A stretch of DNA of 39,166 nt from an uncultured Flavobacteriales bacterium (GCA_946480815.1 CAMLLB010000039.1:1-39166), one strand, 5' to 3'. Counted from the first letter of the stretch, positions 1 through 8,280 are shown. The notes: generated from the letters alone by a model not told the origin. Made by a program: numbers and translations.

Positions 1-1
1 T

Positions 2-298
2 TATGATATTCATGGAGCTTCAACTGCTTCAGCCTGGAATAGAAAGGTTCCTGTAAGTGGTAAAATTCTTACCCAATTTAATTCAGATTCTATTATCATC
101 GAAGGAGTTTATCCTTCATATAATAAATATATTTTGTTTGCTAACTGGGAATTACAAACTTATCCGGGGTCAAAATTAGTGGACATTCAGACGAACATTA
201 GACCGACAAAAAAAACAGCGACGGTCGTCTTTACAATTTACTATAAGAAGTTACGAGAAGTGTGTGTAAGGAATTGTCCGGAACAAATAGAATTGTAA
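2..298 (+). CDS. C-terminal part of an unknown protein (5' end outside the window)
   Basis: The frame is open from the first bases of the window and reads 98 codons to a TAA at 296-298, with no start codon needed inside the window. The translated tail (starting YDIHGASTASAWNRK and ending CVRNCPEQIEL) has an alternating hydrophobic/polar pattern that suggests beta strands, and two cysteines close to the C-terminus. I recognise no family. There is no T9SS sorting domain at its end and no membrane segment in the visible part. The next gene starts 42 bp downstream on the same strand, so the two may be co-transcribed. The call that it is coding rests on the long uninterrupted frame with normal codon use. 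The missing N-terminus prevents any functional statement. Confidence 0.6.
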   Translation, partial: YDIHGASTASAWNRKVPVSGKILTQFNSDSIIIEGVYPSYNKYILFANWELQTYPGSKLVDIQTNIRPTKKTATVVFTIYYKKLREVCVRNCPEQIEL

Positions 299-340
299 AA
301 AACATAATTACTTTTAACGCAAACCTTTAATTTAAATACT

Positions 341-907
341 ATGAAAACAAAAAATCTCATTATCGGTGTGTTGGTTATTACCGTTGTTGTTCTTAGCATC
401 TTACTTTATAAATCGTATCATGATCATGAGGAATCTTCGAATATATCTGCTCAGCTAAGTGATAAAGAAGCCAATTTCCTTTGTGTGGAAAAATTAGATC
501 CGAATGATGGTGCAATAATGAGTTTAACTGATGCTAAAGCAGCAATTGCAGAATTTGAAAGACTTTATTCTGCGGATTCCGTAAAAGCATTTCATATCGG
601 TTTGAAAACCATGCGCGCCATGATGGATAGTATTCGGGTTTACAATAAACAACCGGGTGTAACGGATACGATCACCGGAGTTCGATTTTATAGGGGAATA
701 ACAACTCGCGTTTTTACCAGCTCAACTGGAAAACCTGAACCTGTTAAAGAAAAACATGATTTGGTAATAGTTCCTACCTTATTATCTGGTTATGATCTTC
801 ATAAGGTTCGCGATACGGTTTCTTTTTTACCTAAAAATGTTCCAATTTATTCATACACGCGCCCTTGTCCCAAATTATGTGGATCTAAATTTTTCGATAA
901 GAAATAG
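341..907 (+). CDS. Hypothetical protein with N-terminal membrane anchor
   Basis: This is a 188-residue protein starting with ATG. Residues 5-23 form one hydrophobic segment (IIGVLVITVVVLSILLY region) flanked by MKTKN, so it is either an uncleaved signal anchor or a signal peptide. The rest (about 165 residues) would lie in the periplasm. It contains a helical stretch (LTDAKAAIAEFERLYSADS), a conserved-looking GVRFYRGI segment near residue 107, and a C-terminal CPKLC motif. I do not recognise the family. A His-rich patch (YHDHEE) follows the anchor but is too short to argue for metal binding. The gene follows the unknown partial gene by 42 bp and is closed by a good intrinsic terminator at 912-940, so it ends that transcription unit. 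Confidence 0.7.
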   Translation: MKTKNLIIGVLVITVVVLSILLYKSYHDHEESSNISAQLSDKEANFLCVEKLDPNDGAIMSLTDAKAAIAEFERLYSADSVKAFHIGLKTMRAMMDSIRVYNKQPGVTDTITGVRFYRGITTRVFTSSTGKPEPVKEKHDLVIVPTLLSGYDLHKVRDTVSFLPKNVPIYSYTRPCPKLCGSKFFDKK

Positions 908-911
908 AAAT

Positions 912-940
912 AAGAAGTCCGATTACGGGCTTCTTTCTTC
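912..940 (+). terminator. Intrinsic terminator after the hypothetical gene
   Basis: A 9-bp stem, AAGAAGTCC (912-920) with GGGCTTCTT (927-935), has one G-T wobble and a 6-base GATTAC loop. A T-rich tail (TCTTCTT) follows. It starts 5 bp after the stop codon of the upstream gene and separates it from the sensory operon that begins at 963. Confidence 0.75.
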
Positions 941-962
941 TTGAAAACTGTACATTTACCAT

Positions 963-1616
963 GTGGCCCTCAAAGAAATAACCATACTGCTTGCTGATTG
1001 GTCAGATTACCTGGTCGTTCCGGTTGCTGTTCTGTCTTTAGTGACGATCCGGAGAAACAGGTATTTTAAGATCTTGAGTGCTTACCTGTTTTGCCTAACA
1101 CCGCTGACTATTGCTTCAAAAATAACGGCAGATTATCAGATCAATAACTATTACCTCTATCACATCATCGGATTGGTAGAATTGGTTTTTGTCTTTTTGC
1201 TGTACCAAAGTTTGGGATTAAAGAAAGCCTGGAATGCGGTTTTCGGAGTGGTGTTAGCAGCATACCTGGTGGATTCATTTTACCTGTTCGGAACCGGGAG
1301 AGAAGAAATAAACAGTGTCGGTTTGTCCTTTTACACGCTCTTCAGTATCGTTCTGGGATTCAATTTCATCTGGAAACTCTACCAGGAAGAAAAAGTGGAA
1401 TACCTGGGCTTTTACCCGTATTTTTATATCAGCGGCGGATTGACTGTTTTTGCCTCCGGAGCGTTTTTCGCTTACCTGCTCATTGCCAGGATGTCCGATG
1501 AAGTAATCCCGGCGGAGAATTTTTACTATTCCTGGATTATTATTTCGGGCTTTACTTATATTAAATTCATTTTGATTGTGTTAGGAATTTTTGTGGAAAG
1601 AAAGTATGCAAAGTGA
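963..1616 (+). CDS. Seven-helix membrane protein of unknown function, first gene of a two-component operon
   Basis: The protein has 217 residues and very hydrophobic segments near residues 15-33, 38-55, 63-83, 88-107, 121-140, 150-172 and 185-210, giving about seven transmembrane helices. There is no large soluble domain and no recognised catalytic motif. The chosen start is GTG at 963. An ATG two bases upstream (961) is out of frame and hits a stop after six codons, so the real start codon is the GTG. The stop lies inside the kinase gene (11-nt overlap with ATG 1606), and kinase and regulator also overlap, so the three are almost certainly one transcript. By context it may be the sensing membrane subunit for the kinase, whose own sensor region is minimal. 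That role is inference. Confidence 0.8.
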   Translation: MALKEITILLADWSDYLVVPVAVLSLVTIRRNRYFKILSAYLFCLTPLTIASKITADYQINNYYLYHIIGLVELVFVFLLYQSLGLKKAWNAVFGVVLAAYLVDSFYLFGTGREEINSVGLSFYTLFSIVLGFNFIWKLYQEEKVEYLGFYPYFYISGGLTVFASGAFFAYLLIARMSDEVIPAENFYYSWIIISGFTYIKFILIVLGIFVERKYAK

Positions 1617-2388
1617 TTTGACCATTGTATTGATTGGAACAACAGCCATGGTATTGGTAGTTGTGAGCCTGTTCCTGTTTACATTTCTCTATCAGCGTAA
1701 AATAAGGCACAGGCGGAACGAATTGCGTGAAATAGAAAAACTGCTGAAAGCAGAAGAATTGAACGCAGCTTATGCCTTGCTGGAAGGACAGGATAAAGAG
1801 CGGGAACGGATTGCCCAGGACCTCCATGATCGTTTGGGCGGACAGCTCTCTACCGTCCAGATTTACCTCGATTTATTGGAAAAGAGTCACATTACTCCCG
1901 AACAGGAAGACTTATTGGTGATCCTGCAACGTGAAATGAATACTTCTATCCAGGAAATGAGGGCCATTGCACACAACCTGGGAAATTCTACGCTGAATTA
2001 CTACGGATTAAGTAAGGCTTTGGAACATTTGTGCCAGGTAATCCACAATTCGAAAAAAATTGAAATGGAGTGTTACATTACGCTTGAAAGTAACCTTTCG
2101 CAGGAATTGGCAAAAGATGTGTATCAAATGATCCAGGAGTTGATTACCAATACCTTGCGGTATGCCAATGCATCAAAAATTCGTTTGGAAGTCACCGGAA
2201 TACAGGATGAGCTGACCGTTATTTACGAAGATAATGGTGTTGGTTTTGATCCGGACCAGCTTTCCCCCGGAATGGGTCTCAAAAGTATTCAAACACGCTG
2301 TCAAAAGCACAAAGGAAGTTTTCACATGGAATCCTTGAATAAAGGTGCTACATTTATTATCGAAATACCACTCAATGGAGAAGCGTAA
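1606..2388 (+). CDS. Sensor histidine kinase, HisKA_3/NarX-DesK type
   Basis: From ATG 1606 the protein has 260 residues. One transmembrane helix (about residues 5-28) leads into a short coiled coil and then the HisKA_3 dimerisation motif ERERIAQDLHDRLGGQLS, with the expected phospho-accepting His at residue 74. The HATPase_c domain follows, with an N box (QELITNTLRYANA), a G1 box (EDNGVGFD) and a G2-like GMGLKSI. There is no PAS, HAMP or periplasmic domain, so signal input must come through the single helix or a partner. The overlapping seven-helix protein is the obvious candidate. A TTG at 1591 would extend the N-terminus by five residues, but the ATG with GAAAG in front is preferred. It overlaps the response regulator by 14 nt and should phosphorylate it at D58. 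Confidence 0.93.
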   Translation: MQSDLTIVLIGTTAMVLVVVSLFLFTFLYQRKIRHRRNELREIEKLLKAEELNAAYALLEGQDKERERIAQDLHDRLGGQLSTVQIYLDLLEKSHITPEQEDLLVILQREMNTSIQEMRAIAHNLGNSTLNYYGLSKALEHLCQVIHNSKKIEMECYITLESNLSQELAKDVYQMIQELITNTLRYANASKIRLEVTGIQDELTVIYEDNGVGFDPDQLSPGMGLKSIQTRCQKHKGSFHMESLNKGATFIIEIPLNGEA

Positions 2389-3001
2389 AACCCACATTCT
2401 GATTGCCGATGACCACAGCATTGTGGCAGGCGGAATTGCAGCCATTCTGAATACCGCCGATGACCTGAATGTGGTCGGGATTGTGGATAACGGACAAAAA
2501 GTCCTGGAAAAAGTAGCGGATAGCCAGGTGGACCTTGTTTTGCTGGATATCAATATGCCGGTAATGAATGGTATTGAATGCACCAGGAGGCTCAAAGCTC
2601 AATATCCCGGAATCAGGGTGATTGTTATTACGATGTACAATCGCAAGCAATTTATTCGTGAATTATTTGAAGTAGGGGCGGATGGCTGTGTTTTAAAGAG
2701 CAACACCGGGAAGGAATTGTTAACCGCAATCGAACGTGTGATTTCCGGAAAAACCTATTTTGATCAGTTAAACGATTTTATTGACGCTCCTAAGGAATTC
2801 AAAGAGTTCCGGTTAAGTGAACGCGAAATTGAAATTATCGAATTGATTGCGGAAGGAGTTACGAGCAAAGAAATAGCAAGCCGTCTTTTTATTTCGGAAC
2901 ATACCGTAAAAACGCACCGGAAGAATATCTTCCAAAAGACCAATGTCAGTGACTCGGACCAATTGATAAGCTGGGCTATGAATAATAAATTGATCCGGTA
3001 G
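2375..3001 (+). CDS. Response regulator, NarL/FixJ family
   Basis: From ATG 2375 the protein has 208 residues. The receiver domain (about 5-120) shows the acidic pair D12-D13, the phosphoacceptor D58 in LLDINMP, T86 and K108. The C-terminal LuxR-type HTH (about 143-205) contains LSEREIEIIELIAEGVTSKE followed by IASRLFISEHTVKTHRKNI, the recognition-helix pattern of NarL proteins. An in-frame GTG at 2345 would add ten residues from within the kinase gene and fits the family N-terminus less well. It is the last intact gene of the three-gene sensory operon. Its targets cannot be read from the sequence. The same frame continues, after the stop, into a T9SS tail remnant. Confidence 0.95.
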   Translation: MEKRKTHILIADDHSIVAGGIAAILNTADDLNVVGIVDNGQKVLEKVADSQVDLVLLDINMPVMNGIECTRRLKAQYPGIRVIVITMYNRKQFIRELFEVGADGCVLKSNTGKELLTAIERVISGKTYFDQLNDFIDAPKEFKEFRLSEREIEIIELIAEGVTSKEIASRLFISEHTVKTHRKNIFQKTNVSDSDQLISWAMNNKLIR

Positions 3002-3031
3002 TTTTTATGTCATTTCATTTCCCTGCTACCA

Positions 3032-3217
3032 TTGGAACTTCGCTCAAACAAAAGAGATAGTCGTAAAGTGGTTCTCTCTGATGAGGTAGATCTAAGTAAA
3101 GGGTCAACGATCGTTACCAAAAATCTGGCAAACCTGATGACAGGAACGTATTTGACAAGTATCCAATTCGGGAACGGATCAACTATTGTTAAGAAGATTA
3201 TTTTGAATAATAACTGA
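3032..3217 (+). pseudogene. Probable remnant of a T9SS cargo gene (C-terminal sorting domain only)
   Basis: A 61-codon open stretch has no ATG start (a TTG is the first possible codon). Its last 40 residues match the type A T9SS sorting-domain pattern: a polar strand, then NLANLMTGTYLTSIQFGNGS, then TIVKKIILNNN with the terminal hydrophobic-K-K-hydrophobic strand and end. Sorting domains are normally the last 70-80 residues of large secreted proteins, but nothing upstream encodes a passenger or a signal peptide, because the response regulator gene stops at 3001. The most economical reading is a decayed or recombined cargo gene of which only the tail and its terminator (3243-3271) survive. It could also be a chance small ORF, but the match to the tail motif argues against that. 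Confidence 0.5.
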
Positions 3218-3242
3218 TCGAAAAATAACGAATGAATAAGAG

Positions 3243-3271
3243 TCCCGGCATTTTACTGCCGGGATTTTTTT
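3243..3271 (+). terminator. Strong intrinsic terminator
   Basis: A perfect 8-bp stem, TCCCGGCA (3243-3250) with TGCCGGGA (3257-3264), closes a TTTTAC loop and is followed by seven T. It lies 26 bp after the T9SS tail remnant and 242 bp after the response regulator, and closes the sensory operon. It probably belonged to the lost cargo gene. Confidence 0.9.
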
Positions 3272-3354
3272 GCGTCATAATGTCCCGTTCAGCTTATCAA
3301 ATGATTTGTTAATTTCGTTCCTTCAAATCAGAAAATAGTTACATTCGTCCTTAA

Positions 3355-3747
3355 ATGAGTCGGTTAAAAAAGATATTTATTCTGTTTCTGATCCTGGTGA
3401 TTGCTTTTCCCGGGCAAACGGCGAATACCTTTTCTTTTGTTCCCAAATTCATAGAGCATTATCAGCATCATAATAAAGCTCACCATCAGATCTCATTGCT
3501 TGGATTTATTTTCGAACATATGTCAGCTCATCAGCATCATGATTCCAACCAGGATCACCACGATGACTGTCCGTTGAATCAAAAACATTCATTGGTGCAC
3601 TTTGTGTATGTATTTAAAAGAATCCCTAACGAAATTATTTCCCAGGGATATCCTTTAGAGCTGAATGAAAAAGTGCAGCTTCCTGCATATCATTTTACCT
3701 TTTCCGAATACAACGGAAATATCTGGCAACCGCCTAAGATAGTATAA
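3355..3747 (+). CDS. His-rich exported protein at the head of the metal-efflux locus
   Basis: This is a 130-residue protein with a signal peptide (MSRLKKIFILFLILVIAFPGQTA, cleavage around residue 22). The mature part holds a dense His/Asp region: EHYQHHNKAHH at about 34-44, then EHMSAHQHHDSNQDHHDDC at about 54-72. A short beta-like tail follows (YHFTFSEYNGNIWQPP). Clusters like HHDSNQDHHDD commonly bind Zn, Cu, Ni or Co. It directly precedes the CzcA-type pump on the same strand, so a periplasmic metal-buffering or sensing role for the efflux system is a reasonable inference. Similar small His-rich proteins sit in front of RND metal pumps in other Bacteroidota, but I cannot name the exact family. 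No catalytic motif is visible. Confidence 0.75.
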   Translation: MSRLKKIFILFLILVIAFPGQTANTFSFVPKFIEHYQHHNKAHHQISLLGFIFEHMSAHQHHDSNQDHHDDCPLNQKHSLVHFVYVFKRIPNEIISQGYPLELNEKVQLPAYHFTFSEYNGNIWQPPKIV

Positions 3748-3808
3748 AACCATTCGCTTTTAGTTCAAACAGGTTCAATGGTTAAAATCAGTCATATCAG
3801 TTTTGAAC
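3748..3808. repeat. GTTCAA-type fold-back intergenic element, copy A
   Basis: Starting directly after the stop codon at 3747, AACCATT (3748-3754) can pair with AATGGTT (3777-3783), and GTTCAAA (3763-3769) with TTTTGAAC (3801-3808). Related GTTCAA/TTGAAC fold-backs lie at 8281-8331 and 24079-24127. It may act as a weak processing or attenuation hairpin between the His-rich gene and the pump gene. Confidence 0.4.
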
Positions 3809-3826
3809 TTGAATAGCAGGATCCTG

Positions 3827-3842
3827 ATCCGCCGCGGCGGAT
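3827..3842. repeat. GC-rich 16-bp perfect palindrome
   Basis: ATCCGCCGCGGCGGAT reads the same on both strands and stands out in an AT-rich spacer, 38 bp before the ATG of the pump gene. It has no T-run and is not an ordinary terminator. It could be a dispersed repeat or a protein-binding site. Confidence 0.6.
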
Positions 3843-3880
3843 GGGACTTTGAATGATTTTAATATTTTAATCCATTTTTT

Positions 3881-6800
3881 ATGCTGGATACAGTTATACG
3901 CTTTTCCATACGGAATAAGCTAATCATTGGCATATTGATGCTTGCCTTGATCTTTTGGGGAAGTTATTCATTGACAAAACTTCCCATTGATGCCGTTCCT
4001 GACATCACAAACAATCAGGTTCAAATTATTACTTCCGCACCTTCACAGTCAGCACAGGATATTGAGCGCTTGGTTACATTTCCGGTTGAACAGGCTGTTG
4101 CCACCATTCCTGAAATCGAAGAGGTGCGTTCTTTTTCCCGCTTTGGATTGAGTGTGGTTACCATCGTATTCCAGGATGGATTAGATGTTTATAAAGCACG
4201 TCAATTGGTTTCCGAACGCTTAAACGTAGTTATGAATGATATTCCCGCCGGTGTTGGGACACCTGAATTGGCTCCGGTTACTACCGGATTGGGCGAAATA
4301 TACCAATATACCGTTCATGCTGAAAAAGGCTATGAAAAAAAATACGATGCAATGGAACTTCGGACCATTCAGGATTGGATCGTAAGGCGCCAGTTGCTTG
4401 GAGTAGAGGGAGTTGCAGATGTTAGCAGTTTTGGCGGATATCTGAAACAATATGAAATTGCTTTGAATCCGGATAAACTGAACAGTTTGGGACTTACGAT
4501 AAGTGATGTGTTCAATGCACTGGAGAAAAACAATCAAAACACCGGTGGTGCATACATCGACAAAAAACCGAATGCCTGGTATATTCGCAGCGAGGGCCTG
4601 ATCGGAAGCATAGAAGACATTCAGCGCATTGTGGTGAAACAAATGGAAAACGGTTTGCCGGTTTTAATTCGGGATGTGGCCCAGGTCCGAAAAGGACATG
4701 CTGTTCGTTATGGTGCAATAACTTATAAAGATAAGGGGGAAGCGGTTGGCGCAGTTGTGATGATGCTCAAAGGTGCAAATTCTTCGAAAGTGATTGCTGA
4801 TGTTAAAGAACGGATTGAGCAGATCAAAAAGACTTTGCCGAAAGGTGTGCGTATCGAACCTTTCCTGGACCGGACCAAATTGGTTGACAATGCTATTGGA
4901 ACGGTAAGTAAGAACTTGTTGGAAGGTGCGCTGATAGTTGTTTTTATCCTTGTTCTATTCCTGGGGAATTTCCGGGCAGGCTTAATTGTGGCGTCCGTAA
5001 TTCCTTTGGCGATGTTGTTCGCCATTTCACTTATGAATTTATTCGGTGTTTCGGGGAATTTAATGAGCCTGGGGGCAATTGATTTCGGTTTGATCGTAGA
5101 TGGTGCGGTTATTATTGTTGAAGCGACTCTGCATCACATGGGGTTGTTGAAAATCGGGCGAAAGCTGACACAAACTGAAATGGATGAAGAAGTTTACAAT
5201 TCGGCGAGTAAAATCCGTTCTTCCGCAGCCTTCGGGGAAATCATCATCCTGATCGTTTACCTGCCGATACTTGCATTGGTCGGTATTGAAGGAAAAATGT
5301 TCAAACCTATGGCGCAAACTGTTTCGTTTGCCATTTTGGGAGCATTTATTCTTTCATTGACTTATGTCCCAATGATGAGTGCCTTGTTCTTAAGTAAGAA
5401 TACCGAACACAAGCGTAATCTTTCCGATAAATTAATGGATGCGATTCAGCGGGTGTACGAACCCATCATTAAAAAAGTCCTGAACATACCGAAATGGGTT
5501 GTCGGAACGACAATTGTTCTATTTATCGGGAGTTTGTTTCTTTTCGGGAAACTGGGGGCAGAATTCCTTCCGGCACTGGATGAAGGAGACTTTGCTGTAG
5601 AAACCCGTGTGATGCCGGGCAGTAGCTTGGAAGAAACCATTTCGGCTTCCTCGAAAGGCGCTGAAATATTATTGGAACGCTTTCCTGATGAGGTAGAAAT
5701 GGTAGTTGGGAAAATTGGTTCAGGAGAAATTCCAACCGATCCCATGCCGATTGAAGCCTCTGATTTGATGGTGATTTTGAGGGATAAGTCAGAGTGGAAA
5801 AAGACAAAGGATAAAGACGTGTTGGCAAATATGATGACTGAAGCCCTGGAAGATATTCCGGGAGTTACTTTTGGTTTTCAGCAACCGATCCAGATGCGCT
5901 TTAACGAATTGATGACCGGTGCACGACAAGATGTGGTCGTAAAGGTTTACGGAGAGGATCTGAATGAATTGACCGATTATTCAAAGAAAATCGCAGGAAT
6001 CATAAGCACGATCAATGGTACTGCGGATTTGTACCTGGAAAACGTAAAGGGTGCACGTCAAATTCTGATTTCTTATGACAGAGATGCACTTGCACGGTTC
6101 GGTTTGAATATCGAAGACATCAATACAACAATCAATGCTGCATTTGCCGGACAATCTGCCGGATTGGTTTATGAAGGTGAGAAACGCTTCGATATAGTCG
6201 TTCGTTTGGAGAAAGAATTGAGAACGAGCCTGGAAGATGTTCAGCATTTGTATGTCAAAACACCAAATGGTAACCAAGTTCCGCTTTCACAGGTAGCATC
6301 CGTCCGTTTCGATGATTCGGCACCAACTCAAATCCAGCGCGATGATGCCAAACGCAGAATAACTATTGGTTTCAATGTGCGCGGACGGGATGTGGAAAGT
6401 GTGGTAAAGGAACTGCAGCAAAAAGTGGAACAAAACGTGAAGTTCCAACCGGGTTATTACCCTACTTACGGAGGAACATTTGAAAACTTACAGGAAGCGC
6501 GCGGAAGGTTATCGGTAGCGGTTCCCATTGCTTTATTATTGATCCTGATATTACTCTATTTTACCTTTAGTTCTCTGAAACAAAGTTTATTGATTTTCTC
6601 GGCAATTCCATTATCTGCAATTGGTGGTGTGATAGCGCTTTGGTTGCGCGACATGCCTTTCAGTATTTCTGCCGGAGTAGGGTTTATTGCGCTTTTTGGA
6701 GTGGCGGTACTCAACGGAATCGTGTTGATCGGTGAGCTCAATCACTTGAAAAAACAAGGTGTAAATGATGTGCGGGAACGCATTCTGAAAGCAACACAAA

Positions 6801-8245
6801 CCCGTTTGCGACCAGTTGTAATGACAGCTTCAGTTGCGTCACTCGGTTTCCTGCCGATGGCGCTTTCTCACGGAAGCGGAGCGGAAGTCCAAAAACCGTT
6901 GGCAACTGTTGTTATTGGAGGATTGATTACAGCTACACTACTTACACTAGTGGTACTTCCGTGTATTTACTATCTCACGAACAGGACTAAAAAAAAGAAT
7001 ATGAAAAGAGTTCCTAAAACGGCTGGAATACTGATAATCGGTTTATTCCTGAGTCAATTTACTTTCGGGCAAACAAGAATATCCTTGGATTCTGCACTGC
7101 AGGTTGCGTATAAAAACAACAAAGGTCTGCAGTCGAAATCACATCAGATTAGGTATTACGATCAGTTAAGAAAAGCAAGCAGTGAATTGCCAAAAACAGA
7201 TGTGAGTGTGATGATTGGTCAGTATAACAGTTATTACAAAGGCGATAATAACATCACAATTTCCCAGACGATTCCGTTCCCGACCGTTTTTGTAGCCAAA
7301 TCCCATTTGGCGCAATCACAAAGTAAAGGAGCAGCTCTGGCATTGGCTGTATCCAAAAATGAACTGACTTTTGAGATCAGGCAATTGCATATGCAATATG
7401 GATACTGGAATTCCTATCAGGCGCTTTTATTGAAACAGGATTCGTTGTTGCGGCATTTTACAAAAGCAAGCGATTTGAATCATCGTGCAGGATCGGGAAC
7501 ATTGCTTGAAAAAACAACCGTGGAAACCCGATTGAATGAAGTGCGAAGCAAACAAAACCGGGTCAACGCGGAATTGAATGGAATCGCAGAAAGACTACAG
7601 TTCTTAATGGGCGTGGATTACCCGGTTCAATTCGAACCGGCCATGTTAAATCAGATCCTGACTATTCCGAATACAGATACGGCACAATTGAAAGAAAACC
7701 CACAGGCTTTGTACCTGGGACAACAGGTTGAAATTGCCGAAAACGAACGGAAGTTGGTGACGAATTCAGCATTCCCCGATTTTAAAGTGGGATACTTCAA
7801 TCAAACACTTTATGGAACGCAACTTGCGGAAAATTCCCTCCAATTGGCTGGTCGTTCGGATCGGTTTCAAGGTTTCCAAGTTGGTTTAACCATTCCGCTT
7901 TGGTTTGGTCCGGATGTGAACAAAAGCAAGGCAGCTTCTATTAACAGGGAAGTGAAGAGTTCGGAATATGAGAACTACCTGAACAACCTGGAAAGTGAAT
8001 ATAAAAGAACACAATTAAATCTTCAGACCAACAGGGATTTAATGAATTATTACATCTCTTCGGCCTTGCCAAATGCAGGTTTAATTGAGAAACAGTCCGG
8101 TAAGTCATTCGAATTGGGTGAAATCAATTTCACAACTCACTTATTAAATATTCAACAAACAATAGCTATTCAGGAAGGCTACTTAAATGCGGTAAATGAA
8201 TACAATGCAAATCTGCTTTACCTGAATTACCTGATGGCAGAATAA
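3881..8245 (+). CDS. czcA: CzcA/CusA-family heavy-metal efflux RND transporter fused to a TolC-like outer-membrane factor
   Basis: The protein has 1454 residues. Residues 1-1040 are a complete HME-RND pump: MLDTVIRFSIRNKLIIG at helix 1, two periplasmic porter regions, and the helix-4 proton-relay motif D401-FGLIV-D407-GAVIIV-E414. That D/D/E pattern is the CzcA (divalent cation) type rather than the Cu/Ag-specific CusA type. Residues 1041-1454 are an outer-membrane factor of the TolC family, with its own signal-peptide-like start (MKRVPKTAGILIIGLFLSQFTFGQ) and two helical hairpin repeats. Separate pumps are about 1040 residues and OMFs about 410, so both halves are full length. Such fusions occur in Bacteroidota. 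The joint lies on an A8 run next to ATG 7001 and deserves checking (see findings). The adaptor gene follows 102 bp downstream, completing the tripartite system for exporting Zn, Co, Cd or Ni. Confidence 0.95.
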   Translation: MLDTVIRFSIRNKLIIGILMLALIFWGSYSLTKLPIDAVPDITNNQVQIITSAPSQSAQDIERLVTFPVEQAVATIPEIEEVRSFSRFGLSVVTIVFQDGLDVYKARQLVSERLNVVMNDIPAGVGTPELAPVTTGLGEIYQYTVHAEKGYEKKYDAMELRTIQDWIVRRQLLGVEGVADVSSFGGYLKQYEIALNPDKLNSLGLTISDVFNALEKNNQNTGGAYIDKKPNAWYIRSEGLIGSIEDIQRIVVKQMENGLPVLIRDVAQVRKGHAVRYGAITYKDKGEAVGAVVMMLKGANSSKVIADVKERIEQIKKTLPKGVRIEPFLDRTKLVDNAIGTVSKNLLEGALIVVFILVLFLGNFRAGLIVASVIPLAMLFAISLMNLFGVSGNLMSLGAIDFGLIVDGAVIIVEATLHHMGLLKIGRKLTQTEMDEEVYNSASKIRSSAAFGEIIILIVYLPILALVGIEGKMFKPMAQTVSFAILGAFILSLTYVPMMSALFLSKNTEHKRNLSDKLMDAIQRVYEPIIKKVLNIPKWVVGTTIVLFIGSLFLFGKLGAEFLPALDEGDFAVETRVMPGSSLEETISASSKGAEILLERFPDEVEMVVGKIGSGEIPTDPMPIEASDLMVILRDKSEWKKTKDKDVLANMMTEALEDIPGVTFGFQQPIQMRFNELMTGARQDVVVKVYGEDLNELTDYSKKIAGIISTINGTADLYLENVKGARQILISYDRDALARFGLNIEDINTTINAAFAGQSAGLVYEGEKRFDIVVRLEKELRTSLEDVQHLYVKTPNGNQVPLSQVASVRFDDSAPTQIQRDDAKRRITIGFNVRGRDVESVVKELQQKVEQNVKFQPGYYPTYGGTFENLQEARGRLSVAVPIALLLILILLYFTFSSLKQSLLIFSAIPLSAIGGVIALWLRDMPFSISAGVGFIALFGVAVLNGIVLIGELNHLKKQGVNDVRERILKATQTRLRPVVMTASVASLGFLPMALSHGSGAEVQKPLATVVIGGLITATLLTLVVLPCIYYLTNRTKKKNMKRVPKTAGILIIGLFLSQFTFGQTRISLDSALQVAYKNNKGLQSKSHQIRYYDQLRKASSELPKTDVSVMIGQYNSYYKGDNNITISQTIPFPTVFVAKSHLAQSQSKGAALALAVSKNELTFEIRQLHMQYGYWNSYQALLLKQDSLLRHFTKASDLNHRAGSGTLLEKTTVETRLNEVRSKQNRVNAELNGIAERLQFLMGVDYPVQFEPAMLNQILTIPNTDTAQLKENPQALYLGQQVEIAENERKLVTNSAFPDFKVGYFNQTLYGTQLAENSLQLAGRSDRFQGFQVGLTIPLWFGPDVNKSKAASINREVKSSEYENYLNNLESEYKRTQLNLQTNRDLMNYYISSALPNAGLIEKQSGKSFELGEINFTTHLLNIQQTIAIQEGYLNAVNEYNANLLYLNYLMAE

Positions 8246-8280
8246 TAAACAAAGTTTGAATGGTTTCAAAAGTTCAGGCA

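Noticed and set aside
2345..2374. GTG start for the response regulator ten codons upstream of the ATG
   Set aside because: The extension does not resemble a receiver-domain start, and ATG 2375 gives the expected MEKRKTHILIADDH beginning.
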